From positions 62,001-126,000 of the forward strand of contig NZ_QGGB01000006.1 of assembly GCF_003150675.1 (NCBI RefSeq): a stretch of DNA of 64,000 bases, given 5' to 3'. The position numbers and the translations under genes are program-made. Positions 47,526 through 57,312 of the stretch are shown here, piece by piece (the first letter of the stretch is position 1; each line of letters opens with the position of its first letter). The DNA comes from Rhodohalobacter mucosus (GTDB lineage Bacteria > Bacteroidota > Rhodothermia > Balneolales > Balneolaceae). Below the pieces are notes generated by a model that was given only the letters and a program-made list of their open reading frames with translations, was not told the DNA's origin and searched no databases.

Positions 47526-49988
47526 ATGAAGCAGTTAACCACGTTATCCGCAGATCAGCTTTATCAACGCGCCTCCCTGGATGAACTTGAATTTTCGACT
47601 ACCCAAGAACTGGATCATGATAACTACCGGTTTGTGGGACAGGAACGAGCGCTTCGTTCGGCTGATTTCGGAATTCGAATCAAACAAAACGGATACAATA
47701 TTTACGCGCTGGGTCCTGAAGAGGTTGACAAGCGGTCACTGCTGGAAAATCTCATTGAAAAAGAAGCTAAAAAACAGTCCGTGCCCGACGATTGGGTCTA
47801 TGTCTGTAATTTTGAGGATGAACAGAAACCCATCGTGCTAAAACTGAAGCCGGGAGACGGTATTCGCTTCCGTGATAAGATGAACCGGTTTGCAGAGGAT
47901 CTGCCCAACGTGCTCACCAGCGTTTTTGAGAGTGAAGAGTACCAGAATCGGCGTCAGGTAATCGAGGAGAAGGTAAAGGAGAAGGAGCATGAAGACTTTA
48001 CCGAAATCCAGAAAAAAGCAGAGGAAAAAGGTTTGTCCATTGTCAGGACTCCGATGGGATACTCGGTTTCGCCAGTGAAAGACGGTGAGATTATGAGTAT
48101 GGACGACATAAAGAAAATGAGTGAAGAGGACCGCAAAGAGCTCGAGCAGGAGGTCCACAACCTTCAGAAAGAATTGCAGAAAATCTTGCGCCAGATTCCG
48201 GAGCAACAGCGTAAGATAAAAGATGAGCGGGATGAGCTGAACCGTGAATTCACTGAATATGCCGTAAAGGGACTGATTGAAGAGGTTCAGGATGAGTTTG
48301 AGTATAACAGTGATGTCGTATCGTATCTGGAATCGGCGAAGAAAGATATTATCAACAGGGCCGAGCAGATTCTTAACCCCGCGGCTGGCAATCCGCTGAT
48401 GCAGGCAATGTCCGGTAATAAGCCGGATAAAACCACATCACCCTCCGACCACCCGGTGCTCTGGCGCTACACCGTGAACGTAATGGTGAACAACGCAAAA
48501 CTGGAGGGCGCGCCTGTTATTTACGAAGATCACCCGATTTACAATAACTTGCTCGGCAGGACCGAACATGTGTCCGAAATGGGCGCTCTTACCACCGATT
48601 TCACCTACCTGAAGCCGGGATCTCTTCACAAAGCGAACGGTGGGTACGTTATTGTGGATGCACTGCGGCTTCTCACACAGCCCTATGCGTGGGATGGCCT
48701 CAAAAGAGCTCTGATGAGCAGAAAGCTGAAAATAGAGGCTCCCGGGGAGATGTACGGATTATTCAGTACGGTTACCCTTGAACCGGAACCGATCGAGCTG
48801 AATGTGAAGGTGGTTTTGGTTGGCAGCCGCCTGCTGTACTATATGCTCTGTGCATATGACGATGATTTTCAAAACCTGTTCAAGGTGGAAGTGGATTTTG
48901 ACGATGAGATGGATCGTAGCCCGGAAACACAGAAAATGTATGCGGTGATGATTGCAGGGATGCTCAAAAAGAACGACCTGCAGCCGATGAAGAAAGACGC
49001 CGTTGTACGGCTGATCGAGCATACATCCAGAATGGTAAGCGACAGCGAAAAACTCTCCACCAAAACCAATGATATTTTGAAGCTCCTGCAGGAGTCCGAC
49101 TACTGGAGCCGCAAGGAGGGAGGTGAGGTTATTGACCTGAAAGCGGTTGAAACCGCGATTGAGCAGGTGCGCTATCGCTCGGGGCGTCTCCGCGATAAAT
49201 ACAGGGAGCAGATTCTGCGAAATACCATATTCATTGACACCGAAGGGGAGGCGGCCGGACAGGTGAATGGCTTGTCGGTAGTGTCGCTGGGCAACCTGGT
49301 TTTTGCACACCCCACCCGGATAACTGCGCGCGTTCGCGTGGGTAAGGGAGAAGTGGTGAATATTGAGCGTGAAGTGGAGATGAGTGGCCCCATTCATTCG
49401 AAAGGTGTACTGATACTGTCTGCTTTTCTGGGGGCACGATACGCACTCGACCGCCCGCTATCGCTGTCGGCAAGCCTGGTGTTTGAGCAGGCCTATGGAG
49501 GGGTGGACGGTGACAGTGCCTCATCCACGGAGCTCTATGCACTGCTCTCAGCCATTGGTGACATACCGATACGGCAATCGATTGCGGTTACCGGTTCAGT
49601 GAACCAGCACGGCGATATCCAGCCCATTGGAGGCGTAAACGAGAAAATAGAGGGATTCTTCGAGATTTGTAATGAACGCGGCCTTACCGGAGATCAGGGA
49701 GTGATGATACCGAAGGCCAATGTGAAAAATCTGATGCTCAAAGCGGATGTGGTGGAAGCCGTTGAAAATGATGAATTCCATATTTATGCCATTGAGAGTA
49801 TTGATGAAGGTATGTCGCTGCTGAGCGGCATGGAGATGGGTGAACGGGATGAAAATGGAAACTACCCCGACGGTACCGTAAACCATAAGGTAGCCGAAAA
49901 ACTGGCCCGCTTTGCCAGTGTTAAGAAGCAGTTCACCACACAGAACGATCAGGCGGAGCTACACGCGTCAACAAAGGATAGCAAGTAA
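47526..49988 (+). CDS. Lon-like (LonB/AsrA-type) protease with degenerate P-loop
   Basis: The protein has 820 residues from ATG 47526 (M-K-Q-L-T-T-L-S, as in family starts; 47487 would add 13). The AAA_32-type ATPase part keeps the Walker-B-like G-S-L-H-K-A-N-G-G-Y-V-I-V-D, but the P-loop reads G63-P-E-E-V-D-K-R70 instead of G-x-x-G-x-G-K/R. A coiled-coil insert lies at about 140-230. The C-terminal Lon protease domain has the Ser-Lys dyad S664 and K707, 43 residues apart as in Lon. It probably degrades misfolded proteins under stress, but ATP use is doubtful. It ends 16 bases before the Usp gene: likely an operon. Confidence 0.92.
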   Translation: MKQLTTLSADQLYQRASLDELEFSTTQELDHDNYRFVGQERALRSADFGIRIKQNGYNIYALGPEEVDKRSLLENLIEKEAKKQSVPDDWVYVCNFEDEQKPIVLKLKPGDGIRFRDKMNRFAEDLPNVLTSVFESEEYQNRRQVIEEKVKEKEHEDFTEIQKKAEEKGLSIVRTPMGYSVSPVKDGEIMSMDDIKKMSEEDRKELEQEVHNLQKELQKILRQIPEQQRKIKDERDELNREFTEYAVKGLIEEVQDEFEYNSDVVSYLESAKKDIINRAEQILNPAAGNPLMQAMSGNKPDKTTSPSDHPVLWRYTVNVMVNNAKLEGAPVIYEDHPIYNNLLGRTEHVSEMGALTTDFTYLKPGSLHKANGGYVIVDALRLLTQPYAWDGLKRALMSRKLKIEAPGEMYGLFSTVTLEPEPIELNVKVVLVGSRLLYYMLCAYDDDFQNLFKVEVDFDDEMDRSPETQKMYAVMIAGMLKKNDLQPMKKDAVVRLIEHTSRMVSDSEKLSTKTNDILKLLQESDYWSRKEGGEVIDLKAVETAIEQVRYRSGRLRDKYREQILRNTIFIDTEGEAAGQVNGLSVVSLGNLVFAHPTRITARVRVGKGEVVNIEREVEMSGPIHSKGVLILSAFLGARYALDRPLSLSASLVFEQAYGGVDGDSASSTELYALLSAIGDIPIRQSIAVTGSVNQHGDIQPIGGVNEKIEGFFEICNERGLTGDQGVMIPKANVKNLMLKADVVEAVENDEFHIYAIESIDEGMSLLSGMEMGERDENGNYPDGTVNHKVAEKLARFASVKKQFTTQNDQAELHASTKDSK

Positions 49989-50004
49989 CCAAGCAGGTAA
50001 AAAG

Positions 50005-50736
50005 ATGACACTGACATCCATACTGATTGCAATCGACTCGGTTCCGGGCTCCAGGCCTGTGGTTCAGGCCGCTTCTGAGCTGGCTCTTAGAACCGGGGCA
50101 TCGCTCAAAGCGCTGTTTATTGAAGATGATAACTGGTATAAAGCCAGTCGAGTCAGTTTCGCATATCAGGTCAGCAGTATCACCGGAGAGCTGATGCCAT
50201 TTGATGAAGCGGAGATGCTGAAACAGGGCAGAGCCCACAGTTCACTGCTGGAGAGGATGATTGTGAATCACAGCCGTGAGCTCAATATCCGGTGCCACTA
50301 TCGTACCGCACGAGGACCTGTAATCCGTGAACTGATGGAAGCTGCAAGGGATCAGGACCTTATTGTTATTGGCCGTAACCGTGATCCGGATGGCAGCAGG
50401 AGGAAACTGGGCGGAACGGCCCGGTTTCTGGCGGAAAATTGCACTGTCCCGGTGCTGGTCTGGAATGGCGGGGCAACGTGGCCGGGAATCATTACAGGCA
50501 TGATTGAGCCTGGCACGGAGGGTGAGAATGTGAAAAGGTGGATGCAGTTTTTAGGAAATTGCCTGAACCGGGAAACCGTTACCCTGCATCAGAATCTCAC
50601 TGAATTGAGCAAAACCGAAAAAACGAAACGTTTACGTGATAAAAACCACCTGCTGGTAGCTGAACGCCATCGGGATGAGGACGGAACTCCGCACCCCGAT
50701 CTTGAGCAGTTGCCGAATTCGGTGCTATTGGTTTGA
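50005..50736 (+). CDS. Universal stress protein family
   Basis: The protein has 243 residues from ATG 50005 (an open upstream extension overlaps the Lon-like gene). The first ~150 residues form a Usp domain: I-L-I-A-I-D-S at the start, L-I-V-I-G-R-N-R-D near 122, and T-V-P-V-L-V-W at about 147-153. The nucleotide-binding G-x2-G-x9-G is only partly recognisable. The C-terminal ~90 residues are a degenerate second half. It probably acts in stress survival with the protease encoded just upstream. Confidence 0.8.
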   Translation: MTLTSILIAIDSVPGSRPVVQAASELALRTGASLKALFIEDDNWYKASRVSFAYQVSSITGELMPFDEAEMLKQGRAHSSLLERMIVNHSRELNIRCHYRTARGPVIRELMEAARDQDLIVIGRNRDPDGSRRKLGGTARFLAENCTVPVLVWNGGATWPGIITGMIEPGTEGENVKRWMQFLGNCLNRETVTLHQNLTELSKTEKTKRLRDKNHLLVAERHRDEDGTPHPDLEQLPNSVLLV

Positions 50737-50739
50737 TGA

Positions 50740-50790
50740 GTGGGGATTGAGTATTGAGTAGTGAGAAGGCAGAAGGCAAAAGGCAGAAGA
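50740..50790. repeat. TGAGTAT / GCAGAAG heptamer array
   Basis: TGAGTAT, TGAGTAG, TGAGAAG, GCAGAAG, GCAAAAG and GCAGAAG in 7-nt phase after the Usp gene, followed near 50860 by 8-nt CTGTTCGT-type units. Confidence 0.75.
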
Positions 50791-50890
50791 TCAGACGAAC
50801 ATCTAGCCGTAGGTTTCCTGGGTAACCGTACCGGCACACCCACCACTTTCTCGGTTTCTCTGTTCGTCCGTTCGTCTGTTTTTTATCTCT

Positions 50891-52183
50891 TTATCGCTTC
50901 TCCAGCGGTACGTAGTCGCGCTCGGTTGGACCTACATAGATCTGGCGCGGCCGTGAGATCGGCTCGTTGTTGTCGCGCATCTCTTTCCATTGCGCTATCC
51001 AGCCCGGAAGCCGCCCGAGAGCAAACATCACCGTAAACATCTCCGTCGGGATACCGATGGCGCGGTACAGAATACCTGAATAGAAATCCACGTTTGGATA
51101 GAGCTTGCGATCAACAAAATAGCTGTCGTTCAGCGCGACCTCTTCCAGGGATGTTGCGATCTCAAGAAGCGGGTCGTCCACACCCAATTCGTTCAGTACC
51201 TCATCAGAAACTTTCTTGATGATTTTGGCGCGCGGATCAAAATTCTTATAAACACGGTGACCGAAGCCCATAAGCCGAAAATCGCTGTCTTTATCCTTGG
51301 CTTTTTCCACCATTTTCTTCACATCTCCGCCTTCCCTGCGAATGTGTTCTAGCATCTCAATCACTTTCTGGTTGGCGCCTCCGTGGAGCGGTCCCCATAG
51401 TGCACAGACGCCCGATGAAATAGCCGCATAAAGGCTTGCATGGGAAGATCCTGCTATTCGAACGGTGGATGTGGAACAGTTTTGTTCATGGTCTGCATGA
51501 AGAATCAGCAGCGTATTGAGTGCCTTCACAACCGTCGGATTGATCTCATACTCTTCAGTTGGCAGCGCAAACATCATGTGCAGGAAATTGGCACAGTAGT
51601 CCAGGCGATTCTGCGGATACATGATCGGGAATCCCTGTGACTTACGATACGACCAGGCCGCAATCGTGGCGCTCTTTGCAATAAGCCGCCTTATCGTCAG
51701 ATTAACCTGTTCGGGATGAAGCTGTGTATTGTGCGCATCGGGATAAAATGTGGACAATGCGCTGATCATGGAGGCCAGAACACCCATCGGATGTGCTTTT
51801 TCCGGATATCCCTCATACAGTTTCTTCATATCCTCATGGATAAGGGTATGGCGTGTAATGCCGTGTGTGAAAGATTCAAGCTCTTCCTTGCCGGGCAGAT
51901 CTCCGTAAATAAGAAGGTAAGCCACTTCCAGAAAATCGCTCTGGCTGGCAAGCTGTTCGATTGGGTAGCCCCGGTATCTGAGAATTCCTTTTTCACCGTT
52001 CAGGAACGTGATGGCGCTGCGTGTCGCTCCTGTACTTTTATAGCCGGTATCGGATGTGATGAACCCCGTTTCGCTTCTCAGATTTGTGATATCGATTGCG
52101 CGTTCCCCTTCGGAGCCCTCGATGATATCCAGTTCAAACGTTTGGTCGTCAATTTCAAGTTTTGCAATATTCGATTTGCTCAT
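50891..52183 (-). CDS. gltA: Citrate synthase
   Basis: This 430-residue type II citrate synthase condenses acetyl-CoA and oxaloacetate at the start of the TCA cycle. Key motifs are H-A-D-H-E-Q-N-C-S-T-S (about 255-265), W-G-P-L-H-G-G-A-N and the M-G-F-G-H-R-V-Y-K region with the catalytic His and the later Asp in the R-A-I-G-I-P region. The N-terminal beta-rich extension (residues 1-50) is typical of the bacterial hexameric type. Monocistronic. Confidence 0.96.
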   Translation of the reverse strand: MSKSNIAKLEIDDQTFELDIIEGSEGERAIDITNLRSETGFITSDTGYKSTGATRSAITFLNGEKGILRYRGYPIEQLASQSDFLEVAYLLIYGDLPGKEELESFTHGITRHTLIHEDMKKLYEGYPEKAHPMGVLASMISALSTFYPDAHNTQLHPEQVNLTIRRLIAKSATIAAWSYRKSQGFPIMYPQNRLDYCANFLHMMFALPTEEYEINPTVVKALNTLLILHADHEQNCSTSTVRIAGSSHASLYAAISSGVCALWGPLHGGANQKVIEMLEHIRREGGDVKKMVEKAKDKDSDFRLMGFGHRVYKNFDPRAKIIKKVSDEVLNELGVDDPLLEIATSLEEVALNDSYFVDRKLYPNVDFYSGILYRAIGIPTEMFTVMFALGRLPGWIAQWKEMRDNNEPISRPRQIYVGPTERDYVPLEKR

Positions 52184-52640
52184 GGTATGATGTCTCGTTT
52201 ATGGATTCGGAAATGTTATTTTGTAAGAATAATATTCGTTTAGCCTTTAATCTGTTTGTAAGCAGTTCCGCTGCAATAATTGCGTGTGCAGATATTCTGT
52301 CAGTTTCGGTTAGCTTTCTATTTACCCCATCTCAAGAAATAAAGCCGTTACTAAAGATACAACTCCTGATTCAGATGATCTGCAGATTGATGGTTGATGC
52401 GTGGAAAAAACCCGCATTGTTGATAAAAAATAGCCAACTGCAGATTGTGGATGTAAAGGTTATGCAGAAGAAGCAAACGGCCGGAAAGATCCGGAGACTG
52501 TACACAACCTACACAGTTTTTATGATAACTTTATCATCCTGATCCCCTGTTTTACCATGGGGGAATTTCCCAGTTGAACACGAATGAGAAAAAAAGAGAA
52601 GCGTGTAAAAGCAGTGAGCCCCACCTGGAGTATTTATTTT
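52184..52640. other. Intergenic region upstream of gltA, no gene seen
   Basis: The gltA side (52184-52260) is AT-rich and probably carries its promoter, though no exact boxes are recognised. CCCC-N11-GGGG near 52545-52563 is the only notable hairpin. Open frames on the plus strand here look non-coding. Confidence 0.4.
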
Positions 52641-53183
52641 TTAAGTGATGGCTTTCACGGAAAATGAATCAGGAAAAGTAGTCTCCAGCAAGTGCTGTGG
52701 AATTTGCAGAAGTACTCCGTGCATTTTTTCATTTCGTCCGCGCTTGATCAGTATTTCAAGCACGACACGGAAAGCTTCTTCAGGGTCCACTCTTTTTTCA
52801 AGCCGTGAATAGCTGTTTATCATCTGTAAAAACTCCTCCCTCTCCGGCACCCGGTTGCGCTGATGTTCAAGAAACTGTTCAAAATAGTCTGCATTTCCGG
52901 GCCCCATCCGTTTCTTATAGTGATCGAGCAACGCGCGGTTGTAGAGAATTTGTGAAACGGCATTCGGATTATACCCTTCAAAAAAGATCGCTCGAATGTG
53001 CAATGGAAGGGCAGAGGAGAACCGAAATACAAGATCAAGTGGAAGTACATCTCTCATAGCATGGAGTACGCCCAGCATTGCCCTGAATCCGATATCCGTT
53101 TTGCCAGCCCACCCGAGCCTTTCCGCAATTTCATTTGACAGCATTTTTTGTCCGGCCGATCGCCGGTAGGTGGTTGTTTTCAT
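52641..53183 (-). CDS. DUF2267 protein (paralogue 3 of 3)
   Basis: The 180-residue protein starts at ATG 53183 (a Met at residue 14 is an alternative). It carries the family patterns M-L-G-V-L-H-A-M-R-D-V-L-P-L-D and L-P-L-H-I-R-A-I-F-F-E-G-Y in the first repeat and V-L-E-I-L-I-K-R in the second. It is about 35 residues longer than the two paralogues, mainly through an N-terminal basic stretch. Function unknown; the neighbouring genes suggest stress response. Confidence 0.85.
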   Translation of the reverse strand: MKTTTYRRSAGQKMLSNEIAERLGWAGKTDIGFRAMLGVLHAMRDVLPLDLVFRFSSALPLHIRAIFFEGYNPNAVSQILYNRALLDHYKKRMGPGNADYFEQFLEHQRNRVPEREEFLQMINSYSRLEKRVDPEEAFRVVLEILIKRGRNEKMHGVLLQIPQHLLETTFPDSFSVKAIT

Positions 53184-53338
53184 GATCAGATAGTTTCAAT
53201 GGTTGAATAAAAACAAGAGAGCCATTCTGCTGATTAAAACTAATGAACTGTACCCTCTATGGCATTCAGGGTGATCGCTCATTCCATGTAGAATATATTC
53301 TTATCAGTCTGTAATGGTTTTCACTACCGCCCGGGATG

Positions 53339-53528
53339 GAAGGTGAACGGAGGAACGGGGGAACTGAGGAACAGAGGAACAGAGAAACGGAGGAACAGAG
53401 AAACGGAGGAACAGAGAAACGGAGGAACAGACGAACAGAGGAACGGAAATACGAATAACGAACGACGAACTGCGAACGACGAACAACTAACAACGAACAA
53501 CCAACAACCAACAACCAACAACCAACAA
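53339..53528. repeat. Octamer then heptamer repeat array
   Basis: 8-nt units GGAGGAAC/AGAGAAAC (about 12) pass at about 53455 into 7-nt units GAACGAC, GAACAAC and CCAACAA. It ends about 55 bases before the tricorn-like gene. The gap 53184-53583 has no gene. Confidence 0.88.
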
Positions 53529-53583
53529 ACCCATTTCCAGTTCGCGTTTTTGATTGAATTAACTATCTTGAAAGAGTGCTCCC

Positions 53584-56500
53584 ATGAACCTAAAAAAATC
53601 CGTCATGAAAAAAGCAATTCTATTTTGCGCCATACAGTTAGCGCTCTCTTCCTCGATTCTTTCTGCACAGGGAACCCAGCTTTTGCGTGAACCCACCATC
53701 AGCGATACGCATATCGTTTTTGTTCATGCATACGACCTCTGGAAAGTGGATCGCGATGGCGGTGATGCCATCCGCCTTACCAGTAACATCGGCGGGGAGA
53801 TGAGCCCGCATTTCTCACCCGACGGATCGATGGTTGCATTTACCGGTCAGTACGACGGAAACCAGGATGTATACATTGTTCCGATTGAAGGTGGAGAACC
53901 CGAACGGCTCACATGGCATCCCGGCGCGGATGTGGTGACGGGATGGACGCCCGACGGTGAGGTGCTCTTTCGGTCTTCGCGTGACGGACATCCAACCGAA
54001 ACAAACCGCATCTGGAAAGTAGCTACCGATGGCGGCATGCCTGACGTGCTGCCGATACCCAGGGCGGCCAACGGGGATATGTCGGATGACGGACGCTACC
54101 TGGCTTACAACCCCATTACGTTCTGGGATCCGGAGTGGAGGAACTATCGTGGCGGACAGGCACAGCCGATATGGATTGTGGATTTGGAAACCTATGAGCT
54201 GGTACAGACGCCCCGCACCGATAATGAACGACATACCGACCCGGCCTGGCTGGGTGATCAGGTGTTTTACCTTTCGGAGCGTGATTTTGCAAACAACATC
54301 TGGTCGTACAATCCGGATACGGGTGAGGAGAAGCAGTGGACATTCCATACGGATTTTGACGCCAAAAATATTGACGCGGGCTTTGGCATGATTGTGTATG
54401 AGCAGGGCGGATACCTTCACCTTCTCGATCCACAGACCGGGGTAACGGAACCGCTTGAAATTCATGTTGCAGGCGATATGAGTTACGGACGCGTGCGATG
54501 GGAGGAACCGTCTGCCTGGAACATGGATAATGCCGCCATATCACCAACGGGACAGCGGGCCGTTTTTCAGTTCAGGGGCGAAATCATAACCGTGCCTAAG
54601 GAAGACGGAACCTGGCGTAATCTGACGAATTCGTCAGACAGTGCGGAAAGATATCCGGTCTGGTCGCCCAAGGGTGATCAGGTAGCATGGTTTTCCGATG
54701 CCAACGGGGAGTACCAGCTGGTTATCTCCGATCAGTTTGGACTGGAAGATCCGCGATACATTGAACTTCCCAATCCCACATTTTATTTCAGACCGGATTG
54801 GTCACCCGATGGCACGCATATCGCCTACACGGATACCGATTACAATCTATGGTATGTGAACGTGGAGTCGGGTGAAGCTACCTATGTGGATACGGACGGC
54901 TATGCGCATCCTAATCGTACACTGAATCCGGTATGGTCGCCCGACGGCAAGTGGATCGCCTATGTGAAGCTGCTGCCCAATCAGTTCAAGGCGGTGATGG
55001 TGCATAACATTGACAGCGGTGATACCTGGCAGCTGAGTGATGGCATGTCGGACTCCATCACACCGGTGTGGAGTGAAGATGGAAAGTACCTCTGGTTCCT
55101 GGCCAGTACCGATTACGGCCTCAACACGGGGTGGCTCGATATGAGTTCATACAATATGCCGATCACCCGTGCGCTTTATATGATTGTACTGGCTGAAGGG
55201 GAACCTTCCCCGCTGCTGCCCGAAAGCGATGATGAAGAAGTGGCAGATGCTGACGGAGATGATGAGGTAGAAAACGGCGGCAATTCAGACTCATCAAATG
55301 GTGAGGTGACCGTTCGAATCGATCCTGAAGGCATTGCCAGCCGCACCCTCGCCGTAAATATTCCTGAGCGTAACTATACCGGCCTCATGCCGGGTCCCGG
55401 CGGAAGCGTATTCTATACCGAGTCGGTTCCCAACGAGGGCACCCGCCTGCACAAATATGACCTGGAGAAACGCGAAGGGAGCCTTTTTATGGCCAATGTG
55501 AACAGCGCGGTAGTGTCGCACGACCGGAAAAGCATTCTCTACCGGAGCGGCAGCACCTGGGGAATAACCGATACCGGAACCGGTGAGAAGAGGCCGGGTG
55601 ACGGATCTCTCTCCATCAGCGGGATTCAGGTTCAGGTGAATCCACAGGAAGAATTTCACCAGATCTTTCGCGACGGCTGGCGCTTCATGAGGGATTTCCT
55701 CTACGTTGACAACATGCACGGTGCTCCCTGGGATGAGGTGTACGAGTGGTATGCTCCATGGGTGGATCATGCAAAACACCGCTCCGACCTGAATTATGTG
55801 CTCGATATCATGAGCGGTGAAGTGGCGGTAGGGCACTCCTACGTTGCAGGCGGAGACTTCCCGGAGTTGGAAAATGTGCGTGCCGGTCTGCTTGGCGCAG
55901 ATATTTCGCTGGACAACAATGCATTCCGAATTGACAAAATCTACACCGGCGAGAGCTGGAATCCGGATCTGAGGGCACCATTGTCGGGCCCTGGCATTGA
56001 CGTGAACGAGGGCGATTACATCCTTGCAGTAAATGGTGAAGAGCTGAACCCAGCCGAAAACTTCTATCGCTATTTTGAAGGAACCGTGAACCGGCAAATT
56101 CAGCTGCTGGTGAATGACCGTCCGAATACGCGGAATGCACGCCTGGTAACGGTTGTACCTGTTGCAAGTGAAGGAGGACTGCGAACACGCGACTGGGTAG
56201 AATCGAATCGGCGCAAGGTGGATGAGATGTCGGACGGACAGCTTGCCTATGTCTGGGTACCCAACACTGGCACCGGAGGGTACAATTACTTCAATCGCTA
56301 CTTTTTCTCCCAACAGCACAAGCGAGGTGCGGTTATTGATGAACGCAACAACGGAGGCGGATCCGCAGCCGATTATATGGTGGATATCCTCTCGCGTGAA
56401 TTGCACGGATTTTTCAACAGCAAAGCAGCCGACCGTCAGCCGTTTACCACTCCGGGTGCGGGCATCTGGGGACCCAAGGTGATGATCATTAACGAACGGG

Positions 56501-56871
56501 CCGGTTCGGGCGGCGACCTGCTGCCGTTCATGTTCCGCAAGATGGATATTGGTCCGCTCATCGGAACCACCACCTGGGGCGGACTGGTGGGTACCTGGGA
56601 TACGCCGCCGTTTGTGGATGGCGGACGTTTTGTGGCACCCCGCGGCGGGTTCTACAACCTTGCCGGTGAGTGGGATGTAGAGGGACTTGGTATCGAGCCC
56701 GACATCCACGTGATGCAGACCCCGAAGGATGTGATTGAAGGCCGCGATCCGCAGCTCGAACGCGCCGTTCAGGAAGCGCTCAGGCTGCTGGAGGACTATC
56801 CGAATCCGATTGTGCCCACACCGGAGGATCCGGTGCGGTACAGGCGTCCGGCGACGGGAGGGGAAAACTGA
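53584..56871 (+). CDS. Tricorn-like S41 protease
   Basis: This 1095-residue secreted peptidase has a signal peptide at 1-29 (S-I-L-S-A-Q-G), then two WD40/PD40-type propeller regions (repeated F-S-P-D-G, W-S-P-D-G and W-S-P-K-G motifs, about 35-520), a tricorn core, a PDZ domain (about 780-850) and the S41 domain with the nucleophile S975 in A-G-S-G-G-D and the helper motif G-T-T-T-W-G-G. Tricorn-type proteases trim oligopeptides. An acidic linker lies at about 545-575. The order and length match the tricorn homologues of Bacteroidota. It is monocistronic. Confidence 0.92.
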   Translation: MNLKKSVMKKAILFCAIQLALSSSILSAQGTQLLREPTISDTHIVFVHAYDLWKVDRDGGDAIRLTSNIGGEMSPHFSPDGSMVAFTGQYDGNQDVYIVPIEGGEPERLTWHPGADVVTGWTPDGEVLFRSSRDGHPTETNRIWKVATDGGMPDVLPIPRAANGDMSDDGRYLAYNPITFWDPEWRNYRGGQAQPIWIVDLETYELVQTPRTDNERHTDPAWLGDQVFYLSERDFANNIWSYNPDTGEEKQWTFHTDFDAKNIDAGFGMIVYEQGGYLHLLDPQTGVTEPLEIHVAGDMSYGRVRWEEPSAWNMDNAAISPTGQRAVFQFRGEIITVPKEDGTWRNLTNSSDSAERYPVWSPKGDQVAWFSDANGEYQLVISDQFGLEDPRYIELPNPTFYFRPDWSPDGTHIAYTDTDYNLWYVNVESGEATYVDTDGYAHPNRTLNPVWSPDGKWIAYVKLLPNQFKAVMVHNIDSGDTWQLSDGMSDSITPVWSEDGKYLWFLASTDYGLNTGWLDMSSYNMPITRALYMIVLAEGEPSPLLPESDDEEVADADGDDEVENGGNSDSSNGEVTVRIDPEGIASRTLAVNIPERNYTGLMPGPGGSVFYTESVPNEGTRLHKYDLEKREGSLFMANVNSAVVSHDRKSILYRSGSTWGITDTGTGEKRPGDGSLSISGIQVQVNPQEEFHQIFRDGWRFMRDFLYVDNMHGAPWDEVYEWYAPWVDHAKHRSDLNYVLDIMSGEVAVGHSYVAGGDFPELENVRAGLLGADISLDNNAFRIDKIYTGESWNPDLRAPLSGPGIDVNEGDYILAVNGEELNPAENFYRYFEGTVNRQIQLLVNDRPNTRNARLVTVVPVASEGGLRTRDWVESNRRKVDEMSDGQLAYVWVPNTGTGGYNYFNRYFFSQQHKRGAVIDERNNGGGSAADYMVDILSRELHGFFNSKAADRQPFTTPGAGIWGPKVMIINERAGSGGDLLPFMFRKMDIGPLIGTTTWGGLVGTWDTPPFVDGGRFVAPRGGFYNLAGEWDVEGLGIEPDIHVMQTPKDVIEGRDPQLERAVQEALRLLEDYPNPIVPTPEDPVRYRRPATGGEN

Positions 56872-56876
56872 GGAAC

Positions 56877-56936
56877 AGCTGTCAGCTATCAGCTTTCAGC
56901 AGTCAGTGGTTGGTGGTTTGTTGTTAGTTGTTGGTG
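56877..56936. repeat. AGCTATC / AGTTGTT heptamer array
   Basis: AGCTGTC, AGCTATC, AGCTTTC, AGCAGTC, AGTGGTT, GGTGGTT, TGTTGTT and AGTTGTT in 7-nt phase after the tricorn-like gene. Confidence 0.78.
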
Positions 56937-56951
56937 GAAGAAACTAACGAC

Positions 56952-57145
56952 TGTCATTCCGACCGAAGCGGAGGAATCTCCCAAACTGTGTGCTGCACTA
57001 AGTTCTGACAACGCTCACCCAAGAACCACGCACGGAGATGTCTCCATTCTCTCGCTCCGCTCTTTCAGTCGACATGACATGTTCTGGATTTAGAAGGGGG
57101 GCGGTGCGGATGAATTGTCTTTGGCCTGTGTTCTGTCAGCACCGC
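56952..57145. repeat. Inverted-repeat element B, left copy
   Basis: Arms TGTCATTCCGACCGAAGCGG and its imperfect complement CCGCTCTTTCAGTCGACATGACA enclose about 80 bases; a second hairpin GCGGTGC ... GCACCGC follows. A related copy lies after the next gene. The rest of the gap to 57312 has no gene. Confidence 0.75.
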
Positions 57146-57312
57146 AAAAACGACACTTCATCGGTTCGATATTCGTCTGTTCATCCGTTCATCTGTTTCC
57201 TTCTTTTTCCTTGACTATTTCCGCGCAATTCCATTTACTACAATTGTTTAGCGATTTAAACGCATAACTCAGGGTACGGGGTTGTGCCTGCGATCCATCC
57301 AATCCTGCCGGG

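Noticed and set aside
52162-52542. 126-residue ORF upstream of gltA
   Set aside because: Its start lies antisense in gltA and the sequence is not protein-like; more likely promoter DNA.
53266-53521. Hydrophobic minus-strand ORFs rich in S-V-P-P-F-L
   Set aside because: Translation of the GGAGGAAC octamer array.
55294-56709. 471-residue minus-strand ORF
   Set aside because: Antisense to the tricorn-like protease, whose catalytic motifs are clear.
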